Assembly (NCBI GenBank): GCA_011503125.2
Contig: WWBZ02000012.1
Span: 806,001-870,000 of the forward strand
Length of the DNA: 64,000 bases
Direction of reading: 5' to 3'
Origin: Botryosphaeria dothidea
Taxonomy: Eukaryota > Ascomycota > Dothideomycetes > Botryosphaeriales > Botryosphaeriaceae
A program made the position numbers and the translations under genes. Within the stretch, counting starts at the first letter, position 1; each line of letters starts with the position of its first letter. The notes beneath the pieces were generated by a model, which saw nothing but the letters and a program-made list of their open reading frames with translations, searched no databases and was not told the origin of the DNA. Below are positions 30,601-43,120 of this stretch, piece after piece.

Positions 30601-32356
30601 TGCCGCGAAGGTTATCAGTAACGCTCACTGTGAGCAGACCTTTCTCGCCGCGAGCATGTGTGCACTGCTTAAACACGCTCCTACGGGTAATCACGAGCAA
30701 ATATCTCAACCTACTGCACACGAGGATCCTCCACCCTCATATCAGTTAGAGGAGCTTCCTCCTCTGCCACGCATTCATCGGGACGACCTTCCGCCCGAGC
30801 CTCGTTACTATAAGAACATCCTCAAACACCAACTCAAGCCTTATCTCTTTCAAGCACTCTACCGTAAGCTGCAGGAAGGCAATGGTAAGGGGGTGTGGAT
30901 CGTTGTAGACGAGGATCAAGCACGCAAGGCCAACAAAGAGGTCATTCCTCTTACATGGGTCTTCAAATACAAATTCGATAAGAAGGGATATCTCACTAAG
31001 ATCAAGGCACGAGTATACGTACGAGGTGACCTCCAAGTCTCCTACCAAGACACATATGCGGCTACCCTTGCCTTCCGTATCTTTCGCACGCTTATGGCGA
31101 TTATCTGCGCATTCGACCTCGAGATGTAGCAATACGACGTCGTTAATGCCTTTCCTCATGTCCCTCTCGATCAACCAACCTTCTGCCGAGCACTAGAAGG
31201 CATGACACTTCCTTATAGGAAGATCTTGTTGCTTAAGAAAGCTCTCTATGGGCTTAAAGAGTCGCCAGCGTTGTGGCAAAAGCACTTTCAAGCCACGCTC
31301 AAAGACCTAGGACTTGAGCCTGTGCCAGATACTCCATGTCTCTACGCAAACGAGCACCTCTTTGTGTTCTTCTTCGTAGACGATATTATCATGGCCTTTC
31401 CTAAGAAGGATGAGCCATTCGCGCACGTATTCGAACAAGACCTCTTTTAGCGCTACGAGATGCGTAAGATAGGAGAAGTTCAGTGGTTCTTAGCTTTACG
31501 AATCGTCCGTGATCGAAGTAAGTAACTGCTATGGCTATTATAGGAGTCATACCTTACCAGCCTTAGGGCTAAATATAACGTCAAAGAATTATCGGTTGCC
31601 ACGCCTCTTCCGATAGAGGACCTACCTACCCTAAATAACGAGGCTCATGCAACACCTTAAGACATCCACACGTTCCAGAGCAAGATAGGATCTGCCCAGT
31701 TCGCTGCTATTAGCACGAGACCTAATATAGGCCACGCCTGCTCAGCCCTCTCTGCGTATTTGACGAACCCTTCTAAGCGACACCTCTATCTTGCACACCG
31801 CCTCCTAGAATATCTCGTAAATACGAAGGACCTCGCAATTATGTATAACGGCAACGTGGCAAATGATCAACGCATCTTCGTGCCTAGCAGTGATGCATCC
31901 TTCGCAAATGACACGGCCACACGCCGTAGTTACCAAGGATTACTCATAATGCTGTTCGACGGACCCGTGGACTGGAAAGCCTCTAAGCAACCAATAGTGA
32001 CGACCTTAACAACGGAAGTAGAGCTCCTCGCTCTATTAGAGACTGCTAAGCAAGCATACTAGTGGAAACGCTTCTTCAGAGGCATCCAATTTGAGCTAGG
32101 TCACCTCGTTTAGATCGAGTGTGACAACACACAGACGCTCCGCCTTATGGAAGAGAACGTCGGAAAGCTTGTTACGAAGCTTCGTCACGTTGATATCCAT
32201 TACCACTGGCTTAGGCAAGAGACTCAAGCAGGCAACGTTCACTTTAAATAGACACTAACAGCTCAGATGATCGCAGACGGTCTCACAAAGCCGTTAACAA
32301 AGCAAAAGCACGCCCACTTTGTGCAAGGCTTAGGCCTCTTATTACTACAACAGTGA
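27698..32356 (+). pseudogene. Copia Gag-Pol polyprotein, broken by ten nonsense codons
   Basis: One frame of 1,552 codons from an ATG in good context (CACCATGTCG) to TGA at 32354. Codons 1-752 are open and contain Gag, a knuckle-like CLCGLLHWYFQC (near 28,464), the protease site WIADTGTTHH (near 28,811), the integrase HHCC region (HANYHAIK to CDTCSRAK) and integrase core blocks FFRTDGE and PYTPAQNGHAER. After that come ten in-frame stops, at 29954, 30014, 31127, 31448, 31523, 31541, 31658, 32060, 32111 and 32249; all are TAA or TAG, none TGA. Reverse transcriptase lies around 30,880-31,450 (FFFVDDIIMAF) and RNase H around 31,880-32,330. The stop pattern fits CAA/CAG or TGG converted by C-to-T/G-to-A mutation. 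The element cannot now make its own RT. Confidence 0.93.
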
Positions 32357-32498
32357 TTATAAGCGTACACACCGCTTAAACCAGATTGTCACCATTTTAT
32401 TTATATATTTCGGTAATCACGTTCCTTTCACACTGTTAAAGGTCAACACTAAGCAGATTATCGCGCACTGCCCGATCGGACACCACGCGAAGGGGGTG

Positions 32499-32646
32499 TG
32501 TTGGAAATCACGTGTTTTACATATTGCTTTTGCAACACCAGATAGCTTAGTCACTCACTTACGTATATAAGGAGGGTGGGCCACCTACGCCCTTCCTCCT
32601 CATGCCAATCATTAATAGATCATCATTGTTTATTAACATACCAACA
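32499..32646 (+). repeat. Copia 3' LTR
   Basis: 148 bp, about seven transitions from the 5' LTR, followed by the target duplication TTTAG. Confidence 0.95.
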
Positions 32647-32907
32647 TTTAGTAAGGGAGAGAAAGTCGTTCTAATCGTCTTATTAGTACGAAACGTAGGC
32701 ACGAAGGTATTGCTCGAGAATAGCGTTAATGCGCTCTATCTAGCCGTCGGTTTACGGGTAGAAAGCCGTACTAAAGTTAGTCTTAATAGATAGGGATCTA
32801 CTAAGAGCTCTAGTAAATTTAGAGGTAAAAATCGAGCCGCGGTTAGATACGAAGTCGTCGGGTAAGCTATATAGTCGAAAAACGTAGTCTCGATAAAGCT
32901 TAGTAAG

Positions 32908-33279
32908 TGTTATAAACGTGGCTTGCTTAGACCCCTTACCTCTCGTTTACCTTCGTTGATTTAAAATCCAGATCTAGACTTACCTGCTTATAAATTAGGA
33001 AGCTAGTATTTTAGTTCGTTCTTTATGTATATAAAGCTCGCCCCTCTGCTTTGTAGTTAGTTCTTTAGTCTAGCAATAAGTATTCCTCGCGTACAACTTG
33101 GTACGCCTTGAATTAGACCTTGCTTGCCTCCCTCGTCCCTCGTCCCTCGTCCCTCGTCTTTCGCACCTCGTACCCTCGCCCTTTAAACTACACCCTTATA
33201 CTTCGGCATTACTTTACCCCTACTACCTTTACCGGCTTCGTTACCTCGTCTCTCCGCCCTCTAAGGTCCGTTTATTATA
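32908..33279 (+). repeat. Gypsy B 5' LTR
   Basis: 372 bp starting TGTTATAAACG. It contains a TATATAAAG box at 33028-33036 and a tandem CCTCGTC array at about 33,130-33,160. AGTCTAGCAA at 33067-33076, about 39 bp after the TATA box, complements the site just after this LTR. Confidence 0.95.
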
Positions 33280-36200
33280 TTTTACTAGACTCTTATCTAG
33301 TAGGCCTAAAGCTCTCGTCCAAGCCTAAGACTATAGCCTTCGAAATAGGAAACGACCCGCCTCCCGACCCTTAGGAGACGCTTTTCCAAATCCTCGATTA
33401 AGTCCCTGTCCCTATTAATGCTCGTCCTACCTTCCCTAAAGATATCCTAGTTTCCCTACGCGTTACCCTTAGCCAGGCGTACGCTAGAGGAAGACAATCC
33501 TACCTAAGATCCGATATCGATTCACTAGTTATCCCTAAGAATGCTACGAACGCCCAAGTTGCTTGCATCTTTCACTACTACGGTTTCGGCCAAGATAAAG
33601 CCTTCGCCCGACTCTAACTACTAGCCCCGAACCTCCCTACTAACACTCCGGCTACTACGTCTATAGTATCTTCTTTAGAAACTCCTACCTCTCGTCCCCG
33701 CATCCCTAAGGTATCGGATCTAGAACCCTTTAAAGGAGAACGCACTCGGTTCCAGAACTTCGCCACGCAACTTCAACTTAAATTTGCCTCGGACCTATCT
33801 GCCTTTATAACGGATACAGCTAAGATTACCTACGCTAGTTTATATCTTCGCGATGCGGTTTACATCTAGTTTGCCCCTTACGTCTCTGCTTCGAACGGCT
33901 CTGTAGAATTCGATAACTATAAGTCCTTCTACCAAGCTCTTAAGGCCGTATTCGACGATCCTAACGCTTACGTAACGGCCGAACGATCCCTTCTCGCACT
34001 TAAATAAGATAAGTCCTACTCGGCTTACTACTTACGGTTCCTCTCGCTTATTACGACCCTCGGTTAGAAAGAAAACGTAGTTAAGATCTACTACTTCCGC
34101 CTTGGCCTTAAGGAGAATCTTAAGAACCTTCTTGTTAGACGTTCTATGCTAATAGAATTCGGAAAATTCGCTAAAACCTGCATTGCGTTAGACAACTAAC
34201 TCTATACTCGAATAATTAAGAAAAAGATACCCGTAACTCGTATTCCTACCTCGACTCCTCTCTTTATACTAACTACTCCCCAACCTTCGTCTCCTACGCC
34301 AACCTCGATTCCTTAAGGTAAACCTATAGAACTAGATGCCACCGCTCGAAAGGCTTACCGGAAAGCTAACAACCTCTGCGCCTACTATAATAACCCTAAC
34401 TATTAGGTTAAAGAGTGCCCTAAAGCTAAAGCTAAGGGGCTTAAACTCAATACGACTTCGTATACACCTACGTTACTAACTACCCTAAATTAACCGATAA
34501 TACCTCCTACAGCGTTAGTCCTCTACGTGTTAAAAAACGTAGAAGGCTAGGTAGCCCCCGGCACCTACCTAGCTCTTATCCGATCTCCACTTCGAATTAG
34601 TTTTCTATTCTTACTTCCCTCGCGTCTTTAAATCTTAGAATACTCTCGTTTTTATCTTTAGAACCCCGTATCCTATAGCCCCGTGCTATAGATCTTAGGA
34701 AACGTCCGCTCCTTATCCTTAAATTAGTAGTTAATAATAAAATCGAAACTTCGGCTATGTTAGACTCTAGTGCCTCGTCCCTTTTTATAGATAATGCCTT
34801 TATTACATCCTATTCGATCCCTACACGCTAAAAACCCTAAGCTAAATCCCTCGAACTCGCGGACGGATCTATCGCCGGACGGATTACCCACGAGGCCGAC
34901 CTTCAACTTAATATTAATTAGTATTAAGAACTCGTTACCTTCCAAGTAACTAAGCTCGGTCAATACTTAATTATCCTAGGAAAACCCTGGCTAGAACGAC
35001 ATGATCCACACGTCCTATAGTCAAAAAACACGATTACCTTCGCCTCCCCTTTTTGCCAAGCAAATTGCTTACCTACTCGCCAACCCACAACTACGCTTTC
35101 CCCCTCGCCTCCTAATTCGCCTTCGATCTCTTGCGCTACTATATCCTACGCCGCCCTTACTCGTTACGTCCAACGAGATAAGACTAGGATATACGCCGTA
35201 TTAATTAAGGAGATCTAAGAACACCTTAATAACCTTAAGAAAACGGAACAATAAACCCCGGAATAAGAACTCGAAACCCTCCGCTCACGAATCCCCGCTC
35301 GATTCTACTATCTTCTTCTCTTCTTTACGAAGAAAGAGGCCGATAGGCTTCCCCCACATCGATATATTAATTATAAGATTTCATTAGAAGAGGGCAAGAA
35401 ACCCCTATTCGGTCCTCTCTACTTAATGTCCGATTTAGAGCTTAAGGCTCTACGTGAATACCTTAATAAAAACCTTAAGAAAGGTTTTATTCGGCCCTTA
35501 TCCTTATCCTCTACGTCCCCTATTCTCTTTATTAAGAAGCTAGGTAGCGGCCTTCGTTTTTGCGTGGATTATCGCGAACTAAATAGTATTACGAAAAAGA
35601 ACCGTTATCTACTCCCCTTAGTTAACGAGACTCTCCGTCAACTTTAGGGCTCTCGTATTTTTACTCGACTCGACCTTCGCGGTGCTTATAACCTTATCCG
35701 GATTAAGGAAGGCTCCGAATACTTAACCGCCTTTAGGACTCGCTATAGCCTATACGAATACCTTATTATGCTCTTTAGCCTTACGAATGCGCCTACTACC
35801 TACTAATAATTCGTTAACGATACGCTACGTAAATATCTTGACCGCTAGTGCGTCGTCTATCTAGATAATATCCTTATCTACTCGGAAACTAAGGAGGAGT
35901 ACTACGAATACGTTCGATTAGTCCTCGAAAAGCTTCGTAAAGCAGGCTTATACGTTAAAGGCGAAAAATATAACTTCTATACGACTTCGACTACGTTCCT
36001 TAGCTTCGTTATCTTCCTAGATAGTATCTCTATAGACCTAGCTAAGGTAGCCGCCGTAAAAGACTAGGAGATTCCCCGCTTAGTTAAAGATCTTTAATCG
36101 TTCCTTAGCTTTACAAACTTTTACCGACGATTTATTAAAGGATACTCTCGAAAAGCTAGAGCCCTCTTTAGGCTCCTAGCTAAGAATATTCGTTTTACTT

Positions 36201-38289
36201 AGGGAAAAGAATAGGATAAGGCATTTACTTATCTTAAGGAAGCCTTCTACTCTTACCTAATCCTCTAACACTTTAATTCCTAACTCGAAACTATCCTTAA
36301 AACCGACTTATCCGACTTTATTATCTCCGCAATTTTGTCCTAATAGGTAACCTACGAGGATGGCAGAAGAATCCTATATCCTATCGCCTACTACTCTCGG
36401 AAAATAACCCCCGTAGAGTAGAACTATAGTATTAGAGATAAGGAACTCTTAGCTATTATAGAAGCCCTAAAGGAATACCGTTCCCTCGTTATTAACCTCT
36501 CCTCGCCACTCCTAGTTCTTATAGATTACTCGAATTTAACTAGCTTTGCCTCTAAGTAAATTCTAAACCGTCGGCAAGCACGCTGGGTAATTAAACTCTT
36601 AGAACTCGACTTTAAGATCGTCTACCGCCTAGGAACTAAGAATTAACGCGCGGATACGTTAATAAGACGGTTAGGAGACCTCCCTACTCGAGAGGGGCGC
36701 CTACCCCCTACTACGATCCTTACCTCTAAAAAATTCGAAATTTCGACCCTTATTTCTACTCGATATTTAATCGCTAGGCTAGAACCGTCTCTAGCTAGTA
36801 ATATTCGCTTAGTACTCGATAAGGATACTCTTAGACAAGAGATCCTTACTTTACTCGATACCTACGCACTTCGACATCCTAAGGTAGATTTAGGCGCATA
36901 TTCTAAGGATAACGATAGTCTATTACTAGTTAATAGACTTATCTATATTCCTAAAGATCTAAGCCTCCGCTAAAGAATTATTAGCTCTCGATACTCGTAT
37001 CCGGCTACTAGACACCCAGGCTAAGCAGCAATATTTAAACTCGTTACTCGTGATTTCTAGTAGCCAGGTCTACGCCAGACAGTAGCTCGTTTTATACGAA
37101 ACTATAAGACCTGCTAAAGAATTAAACCCGCTCGACATGCCCCCTATAGATATTTGAAACCCCTTAAAGTGCTATAACGCCGCTGGCAATCCGTTTCTCT
37201 TAATTTAATTACGGGACTTCTAACGTCTAACTCGTTCGATGCTATACTAGTAGTCGTAGATCGACTAACTAAAATAGCTTACTTTATCCCTTGCTAAACA
37301 ACCCTCGATTCGATAGAGCTTACTAAGCTTTATCGAGACTACGTTTTTCGACTATATAGCTTACCCGACGACTTCGTATCTAACCGCGGCTCGATTTTTA
37401 CCTCTAAATTTACTAGAGCTCTTAGTAGATCCCTATCTATTAAGACTAACTTTAGTACGGCTTTCTACCCGTAAACCGACGGCCAGACAGAGCGTATTAA
37501 CGCTATTCTCGAATAATACCTACGTGCCTACGTTTCGTATTAACAAGACGATTAGAACGACTTTCTCTCCCTTGCTGAATTCGCTTATAATAATACGATC
37601 TCGACCACGACTAAGGTTACACCTTTCTTCGCAAACTACGGCTTCTACCCTCGTTATAAGATTCTATAAAAAGACTCGATCTTAGCCCCCCTCGAACTCC
37701 TACGCCTCTTCTAAGAGAACCTCGAAAACCTCGAAAACTACCTTCGCTAAGAAATTCGATTCGTATAAGACGCCTACGCAGAATAGGCTAATAAAGACCG
37801 TATTTCGCCACCCGTCTTTAAGCCTAGTGACCTTATTTAGCTCCTAAGAAGGTATATCTCGATAATAAGGCCTTCGGATAAACTTGACTTTAAACGCCTT
37901 AGCCCCTTTCCCATTCTAGAGAAGATCTCGACCCATGCCTATCGCCTAGAACTACTAAGGACGATAAAAGTCCACCCTATATTCTACGTCTCTTTACTCG
38001 AACCCGCAGCCTCTAACCTCTTGCCTAATTAAGTCTAACCTCCGCCCCCGTCCGTTATTGTTAACGGCGAAGAAGAGTATAGGGTAGAAGAGATTCTAGA
38101 CGTTAAAGCAACCCGGAGACAACTAAAATACCTCGTAAAATGGACTAGTTACTCGATACTAACCTAGGAACCTTACGACCTTGTTAAAGACCTTAAGGCC
38201 CTTAATACGTTCTATAAACGTTACCCTTCGAAACCTCGACCCTTAAGCTAAAGGCTCGTAGGAACTTACCCCTAGGGAGGAGAGCCTAC
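33280..38289 (+). pseudogene. Gypsy B gag-pol remnant (gag, RT, RNase H, integrase, chromodomain)
   Basis: Coding blocks can still be followed through many TAA/TAG codons. Gag occupies roughly 33,400-34,500 (with PFKGERTRFQ-like sequence). RT starts with [13 protein letters not shown] at 35,440, then [13 protein letters not shown] (35,560), and V.YLDNILIYSE near 35,850-35,885, where the second Asp of YLDD reads Asn. RNase H spans about 36,290-36,690. Integrase spans about 37,020-37,800, with [11 protein letters not shown] and FAYNN blocks. A C-terminal chromodomain ([14 protein letters not shown]...EPYDLV) is at 38,105-38,185. The longest uninterrupted open frame is only 73 codons (35426-35647). 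Chromodomain-bearing Gypsy elements are thought to target H3K9-methylated heterochromatin. Confidence 0.88.
33282..33291 (+). other. Candidate self-priming site of Gypsy B
   Basis: TTACTAGACT, 3 nt after the LTR end, is the reverse complement of AGTCTAGTAA, the 3' LTR form of the sequence that lies about 39 bp downstream of the LTR TATA box, where the transcript should start. The 5' LTR form is AGTCTAGCAA, one RIP-type change away. This is the arrangement of Tf1/sushi elements that prime reverse transcription from their own mRNA 5' end. Confidence 0.55.
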
Positions 38290-38661
38290 TATTATAAATG
38301 TAGCTTGCTTAGACCCCTTACCTCTCGTTTACCTTCGTTAATTTAAAATCTAGATCTAGACTTACCTGCTTATAAATTAGGAAGCTAGTATTTTAGTTCG
38401 TTCTTTATATATATAAAGCTCGCCCCTCTGCTTTATAGTTAGTTCTTTAGTCTAGTAATAAGTATTCCTCGCGTACAACTTAGTACGCCTTAAATTGGAC
38501 CTTGCTTGCCTTCCTCGTCTCTCGTCCCTCGTCCCTCGTCTTTCGTACCTCGTACCCTCGCCCTTTAAACTACACCCTTATACTTCGGTATTACTTTACC
38601 CCTACTGCCTTTACCGGCTTCGTTACCTCGTCTCTCCGCCCTCTAAGGTCCGTTTATTATA
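38290..38661 (+). repeat. Gypsy B 3' LTR
   Basis: 372 bp, same length as the 5' LTR. The TG start has become TA (TATTATAAATG), a RIP-type change. Confidence 0.95.
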
Positions 38662-41600
38662 GTAAGCTCTATCGAATCGAGGGTTATTTAGTAAGGAATA
38701 AAGTAAGCTATTTTAGTTAGTCGATCTACGACTACTAATATAGTATCGAACGAGTTGGACGTTAGAAGTCCCGTAATTAAATCGAGAGAAACGGATTACT
38801 AGCGGCGTTATAGTACTTTAAGGGGTTTTAAATATCTATAGGGGGTATGTCGAGCGGGTTTAATTCTTTAGCAGGTCTTATAGTTTCGTATAAAACGAGC
38901 TACTATCTGGCGTAGACCTAGCCACTAAAAATTACGAGTAACGAGTTTAAATATTACTGCTTAGCCTAGGTGTCTAGCAGCCGGGTACGAGTATCGAGAG
39001 CTAATAATTCTTTAGCGGAGGCTTAGATCTTTAAAAATATAGATAAGTCTATTAACTAGTAAGAGACTATCGTTATCTTTAGAATATACGCCTAAATCTA
39101 CCTTAGAATATCGAAGTACGTAGGTATCGAGTGCGGTAAGGATCTCTTATCTAAGAGTATTCTTATCGAGTACTAAGCGAATTTTACTAGCTAGAGACGG
39201 TTCTAGCCTAGCGATTAAATGGCGAGTAGAAATAAGGGTTAAAATTTTAAATTTTTTAGAGGTAAGGATCGTAGTAGGGGGTAGGCGCCCCTCTCGAGTA
39301 GGGAGGTCTCCTAATTATCTTATTAACGCATCCGCGCGTTAATTCTTAGTTCCTAGGCGGTAGACGATCTTAAAGTCGAGTTCTAAGAGTTTAATTATCT
39401 AGCGTGCTTACCGACGGTTTAAGATTTACTTAGAGGTAAAGCTAGTTAAATTCGAGTAATCTATAAGAACGAGGAGTAGCGAGGAGAGGTTAATAACGAG
39501 GGAACGGTATTCCTTTAGGGCTTCTACGATAGCTAAGAGTTCCTTATCCCCGATACCGTAGTTCTACTCTACGAAGGTTATTTTCTAAGAGTAGTAGGCG
39601 ATAGAATATAGGATTCTTCTACTATTATCGTAGGTTACCTATTAGAATAAAATTACGGAGATAATAAAGTCGGATAAGTCGGTTTTAAGGATAGTTTCGA
39701 GTTAGGGGTCGAAGTATCGGAGGATTAGATAAGAGTAGAAGACTTCCTTAAGATAAGTAAATACCTTATTCTATTCTTTTCTCTAAGTAAAACGAATATT
39801 CTTAGCTAGGAGCCTAAAGAGAGCTCTAGCTTTTCGAGAGTATCCTTTAATAAATCTTCGGTAAAAGTTTATAAAGCTAAGGAATAATTAAAGATCTTTA
39901 ACTAAGCGAGGAGCCTCTTAGTCTCTTACGGCGGCTACCTTAGCCGGGTCTATAAAGATACCGTCTAGGAAGATAATGAAGCTAAGGAACGTAGTCGAAG
40001 TCGTATAGAAGTCGTATTTTTCGCCTTTTACGTATAGGCCTGCTTTACGAAGTTTTTCGAGAACTAATTAGACGTATTCGTAGTACTTCTCTTCTATTTC
40101 CGAGTAGATAAGAATATTATCTAAGTAGACGACGTACTAGCGGTCGAGATATTTACGTAGTATATCGTTAACGAATTATTAGCAGGTAGTAGGCGTATTC
40201 GTAAGGCTAAAGAGTATAATAAGGTACTCGTATAGGCTATAGCGAGTCCTAAAGGCGGTTAAATATTCGGAGCCTTCCTTAATCCGGATAAGGTTATAAG
40301 TACCGCGAAGATCGAGTCGAGTAAAAATACGAGAGCCTTAAAGTTAACGGAGAGTCTCGTTAATTAAGGGGAGTAGATAACGGTTCTTTTTCGTAATACC
40401 GTTTAGTTCGCGATAATCTATATAAAAACGAAGGCCGCCACCTAGTTTCTTAATAAAGAGAATAGGGGACGTAGAGAATAAGGATAAGGGCCGAATAAAA
40501 CCTTTCTTAAGGTTCTTATTAAGATATTCGCGTAGAGCCTTAAGCTCTAAATCGGATATTAAGTAGAGAGGACCGAATAGGGGTTTCTTGCCCTCTTCTA
40601 GCGAAATTTTATAATTAATATATCGATATAGGGGAAGCTTATCGGCCTCTTTCTTAGTAAAGAAAGAAAGAAGATAGTAAAATCGAGCCGGGATTCGTGA
40701 GCGGAGGGTTTCGAGTTCTTATTCCGGGGTTTATTATTCCGTTTTTTTAAGGCTTTTAAGATATTCTTAGATTTCCTTAATTAATACGGTATAGATCCTA
40801 GTTTTATCTCGTTAGATATAGCGGGTAAGGGCGGCGTAGAATACCGTAGCGTAAGAGATCGAAGGCGGATTAAGAGGCGTAATCGTAGGTTATCGAGTAG
40901 GTAAGTAATTTACTTAGTAGAAAGGAGAAGCGAAGGTAATAGTATTTCTTAACTAGAGAATCTATAGATCGTATCTTTCTAGCTAAGGTTTTCTAAGAAT
41001 AATAGGATATTAACTAAGCTTAGTTACCTAAAAGGTAAGAAGTTCTTAGTATTAATTAATATCGAGTTAAAGATCGGCTTTATAAGTAATCTACCTAGCT
41101 ATAGATCTATTAGCTAGCTCGAGGAATTTAGGTTATATTTTTTAACGAGTAGGGAGCGAGTATTTCTTAATAAAAGTATTATCTATAAATTAGGACGAAG
41201 CACTAGAGTCTAGTATAGACGAGGTTTCGATTATATTATTAACTACTAACTTAAGAATAAGGAGTAGGCGTTTTCTAAGATTAATAGCGCGTAGTTTCGA
41301 GGTACGAGGTTCGGGGGGTAAAAATAAGAGTATTCCGAGGTTCGAAGATAAAGAAGTAAGAATAGAGAATTAATTTAAAGTAGAAAGTAGCGGGGGGCTA
41401 GGTAGGTACCGGGTACTACCTAGCCTTCTACGTTTTTTAATACGTAGAGGACTAAAGCCGTAGGAGGAGTTATAGAAGTCGAGGTTTTAGAGACGAGTAG
41501 ACTTATTACTAGTAGCGAGGTAGGCGGAGAGGGTATAGTTATAGTCGAATTAAGGTTTAGACCCTTTAAATCCTTTAGACTCTTTGCCTTAGAGCACTTA

Positions 41601-42728
41601 CGTACCTAGTAGTTCGGATTACTATAGTAAGCGTAGAGATTATTAGCTCTTCGGTACGCTTTTCGAGTAGAGGTATCTAGTTCTATAGGTTTACTTTAGG
41701 GGATCGAGGTTAGCGCGGAAGACGAGAATCGAGGGGTAGCTAGTATAGAGAGAGGAGTCGAGGTAGGGGTACGAGTTACGGGTGTCTTTTTCTTAATTAT
41801 TCGAGTATAGAGTTAGTTATCTAACGTAATATAGGTTTTAGCGAACTTTTCGAATTCTAGTAGTATAGAACGTCTAATAAGAAGATCCTTAAGGTTCTTC
41901 TTAAGGCTAAGGCGGAAGTAGTAAATCTTTACTACGTTTTCCTTCTAACTAAAAGTCGTAATAAGCGAGAGAAACCGTAAGTAATAAGCCGAGTAGGACT
42001 TATCTTATTTAAGCGCGAGGAGGAATCGTTTAGCCGTTACGTAAGTATTAGAATTATTAAATACGGCCTTAAGAGCTTAGTAGAAGACCTTATAATTATC
42101 GAAGTCTACGGAACCGTTCGAAGTAGAGACGTAAGAGGCAAACTAAGTATAAGCCGTATCGCGAAGATATAACCTAGCGTAGGTAATCTTAGCTATATCC
42201 GTTATAAAAGTAGATAGGTTCGAGGTAAATTTAAGTTAAAGTTGCGTAGCGAAGTTCTAGAATCGAGTACGTTCTCCTTTAAAGGGTTCTAGATCCGATA
42301 CCTTAGGGATACGGGGACGTAGAGTTTCTAAAGAAGATACTATAGACGTAGTAGCCGGCGTATTAGTAGGGAGGTTCGGAGCTAGTAGTTAGAGTCGGGC
42401 GAAGGCTTTATCTTAGCTAAAACCGTAGTAGTAAAAGATATAAGTAACTTAGGCGTTCGTAGTATTCTTAGGGATAGCTAGTAAATCGATATCGGATCTT
42501 AGGTAAGATTATCTTCCTCTAGCGTATACCTAGCTAAGGGTAACGCGTAGAGAAACCGGGATATCTTTAGGAAAGATAGGACGAGCGTTAATAGGAGTAG
42601 GAACTTAATTAAGGACTTAGAAGAGCGTATCCTAAGGATTAGAAGATATAGTTCTATTAACTATTTTAGGGATTATAGTCTAGGGCTTCGGCGAGAGCTT
42701 TAGGCCTATTAGAGAGAGTCTAGTAAAA

Positions 42729-43115
42729 TATAATAAACGAACCTTAGAGGGAGGGCGGAGAGACGAGGTAACGAAGCCGGTAAAGGTAGTAGGGGTAAAA
42801 TAATACCGAAGTATAAGGGTGTAGTTTAAAGAGTAAGAGTACGAGGTACGAGAGACGAGGGGCGAGGGACGAGGGGCGAGGGACGAGGGACGAGGGAGGT
42901 AAGCAAGGTCTAATTTAAGGCGTACTAAGTTATACGCGAGGAATACTTATTACTAGACTAAAGAACTAACTATAAAGTAGAGAGGCGAGCTTTATATATA
43001 TAAAGAACGAACTAAAATACTAGCTTTCTAATTTATAAGTAGATAAGTCTAGATCTAGATTTTAAATTAACGAAGGTAAATAAGTAAGGGGTCTATATAA
43101 GCTACGTTTATAATA
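42729..43115 (-). repeat. Gypsy A 5' LTR
   Basis: 387 bp, matching the LTR at 26140-26526 with scattered transitions. Directly adjoining it inside the element (minus strand) is TTTTACTAGACT, the candidate self-priming site also seen in Gypsy B. Confidence 0.92.
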
Positions 43116-43120
43116 GAGGA

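Larger units (their letters stand above)
27242..32646 (+). mobile_element. Copia LTR retrotransposon, 5,405 bp, inserted in Gypsy A
   Basis: Complete Ty1/Copia element: 148-bp LTRs (27242-27389, 32499-32646) starting TGTTGGAAATCACG and ending CATACCAACA, 5-bp target duplication TTTAG (27237-27241 and 32647-32651), primer-binding site directly after the 5' LTR and a purine tract GAAGGGGG at 32489-32496. The two LTRs differ at about seven positions, all transitions. It keeps normal CA/TG content over most of its length, unlike the Gypsy DNA around it, so it is the youngest insertion of the nest. The polyprotein is described separately. Confidence 0.96.
32908..38661 (+). mobile_element. Gypsy element B (chromovirus), 5,754 bp, inserted in Gypsy A
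   Basis: Full-length element with two 372-bp LTRs (32908-33279 and 38290-38661) and a perfect 5-bp target duplication GTAAG (32903-32907 and 38662-38666). It lies on plus inside the minus-strand sister element A. A purine tract AGGGAGGAGAG is at 38274-38284, just before the 3' LTR. LTRs differ at about 16 positions, all transitions, mostly in CA/TG context. The coding region is dead. Confidence 0.96.
26140..43115 (-). mobile_element. Gypsy element A (chromovirus), interrupted by Copia and Gypsy B
   Basis: Minus-strand LTR retrotransposon with 387-bp LTRs at 26140-26526 and 42729-43115 and a 5-bp target duplication GAGGA (26135-26139 and 43116-43120). Removing Copia (27242-32646) and Gypsy B (32908-38661) with their duplicated targets leaves about 5.8 kb, matching element B (5,754 bp), to which it is homologous throughout. 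Readable but heavily mutated domains on minus: chromodomain/integrase C-terminus (26,640-27,240), integrase and RNase H (38,670-39,700) and reverse transcriptase (39,900-40,700, with a V.YL.NILIYS block near 40,110-40,140), then gag (41,400-42,700). CA/TG is almost absent, so it is fully inactivated by RIP. It is inserted in LINE copy 1. Confidence 0.93.

Noticed and set aside
33128..33162. Regular short repeats resembling a CRISPR array
   Set aside because: These are 7-bp tandem repeats without spacers, inside an LTR of a eukaryotic retrotransposon.
33098..33374. Short plus-strand frames in the Gypsy LTR, recurring at 38,502-38,720
   Set aside because: They fall in LTR DNA containing a CCTCGTC tandem array and are frame shadows without a coding role.
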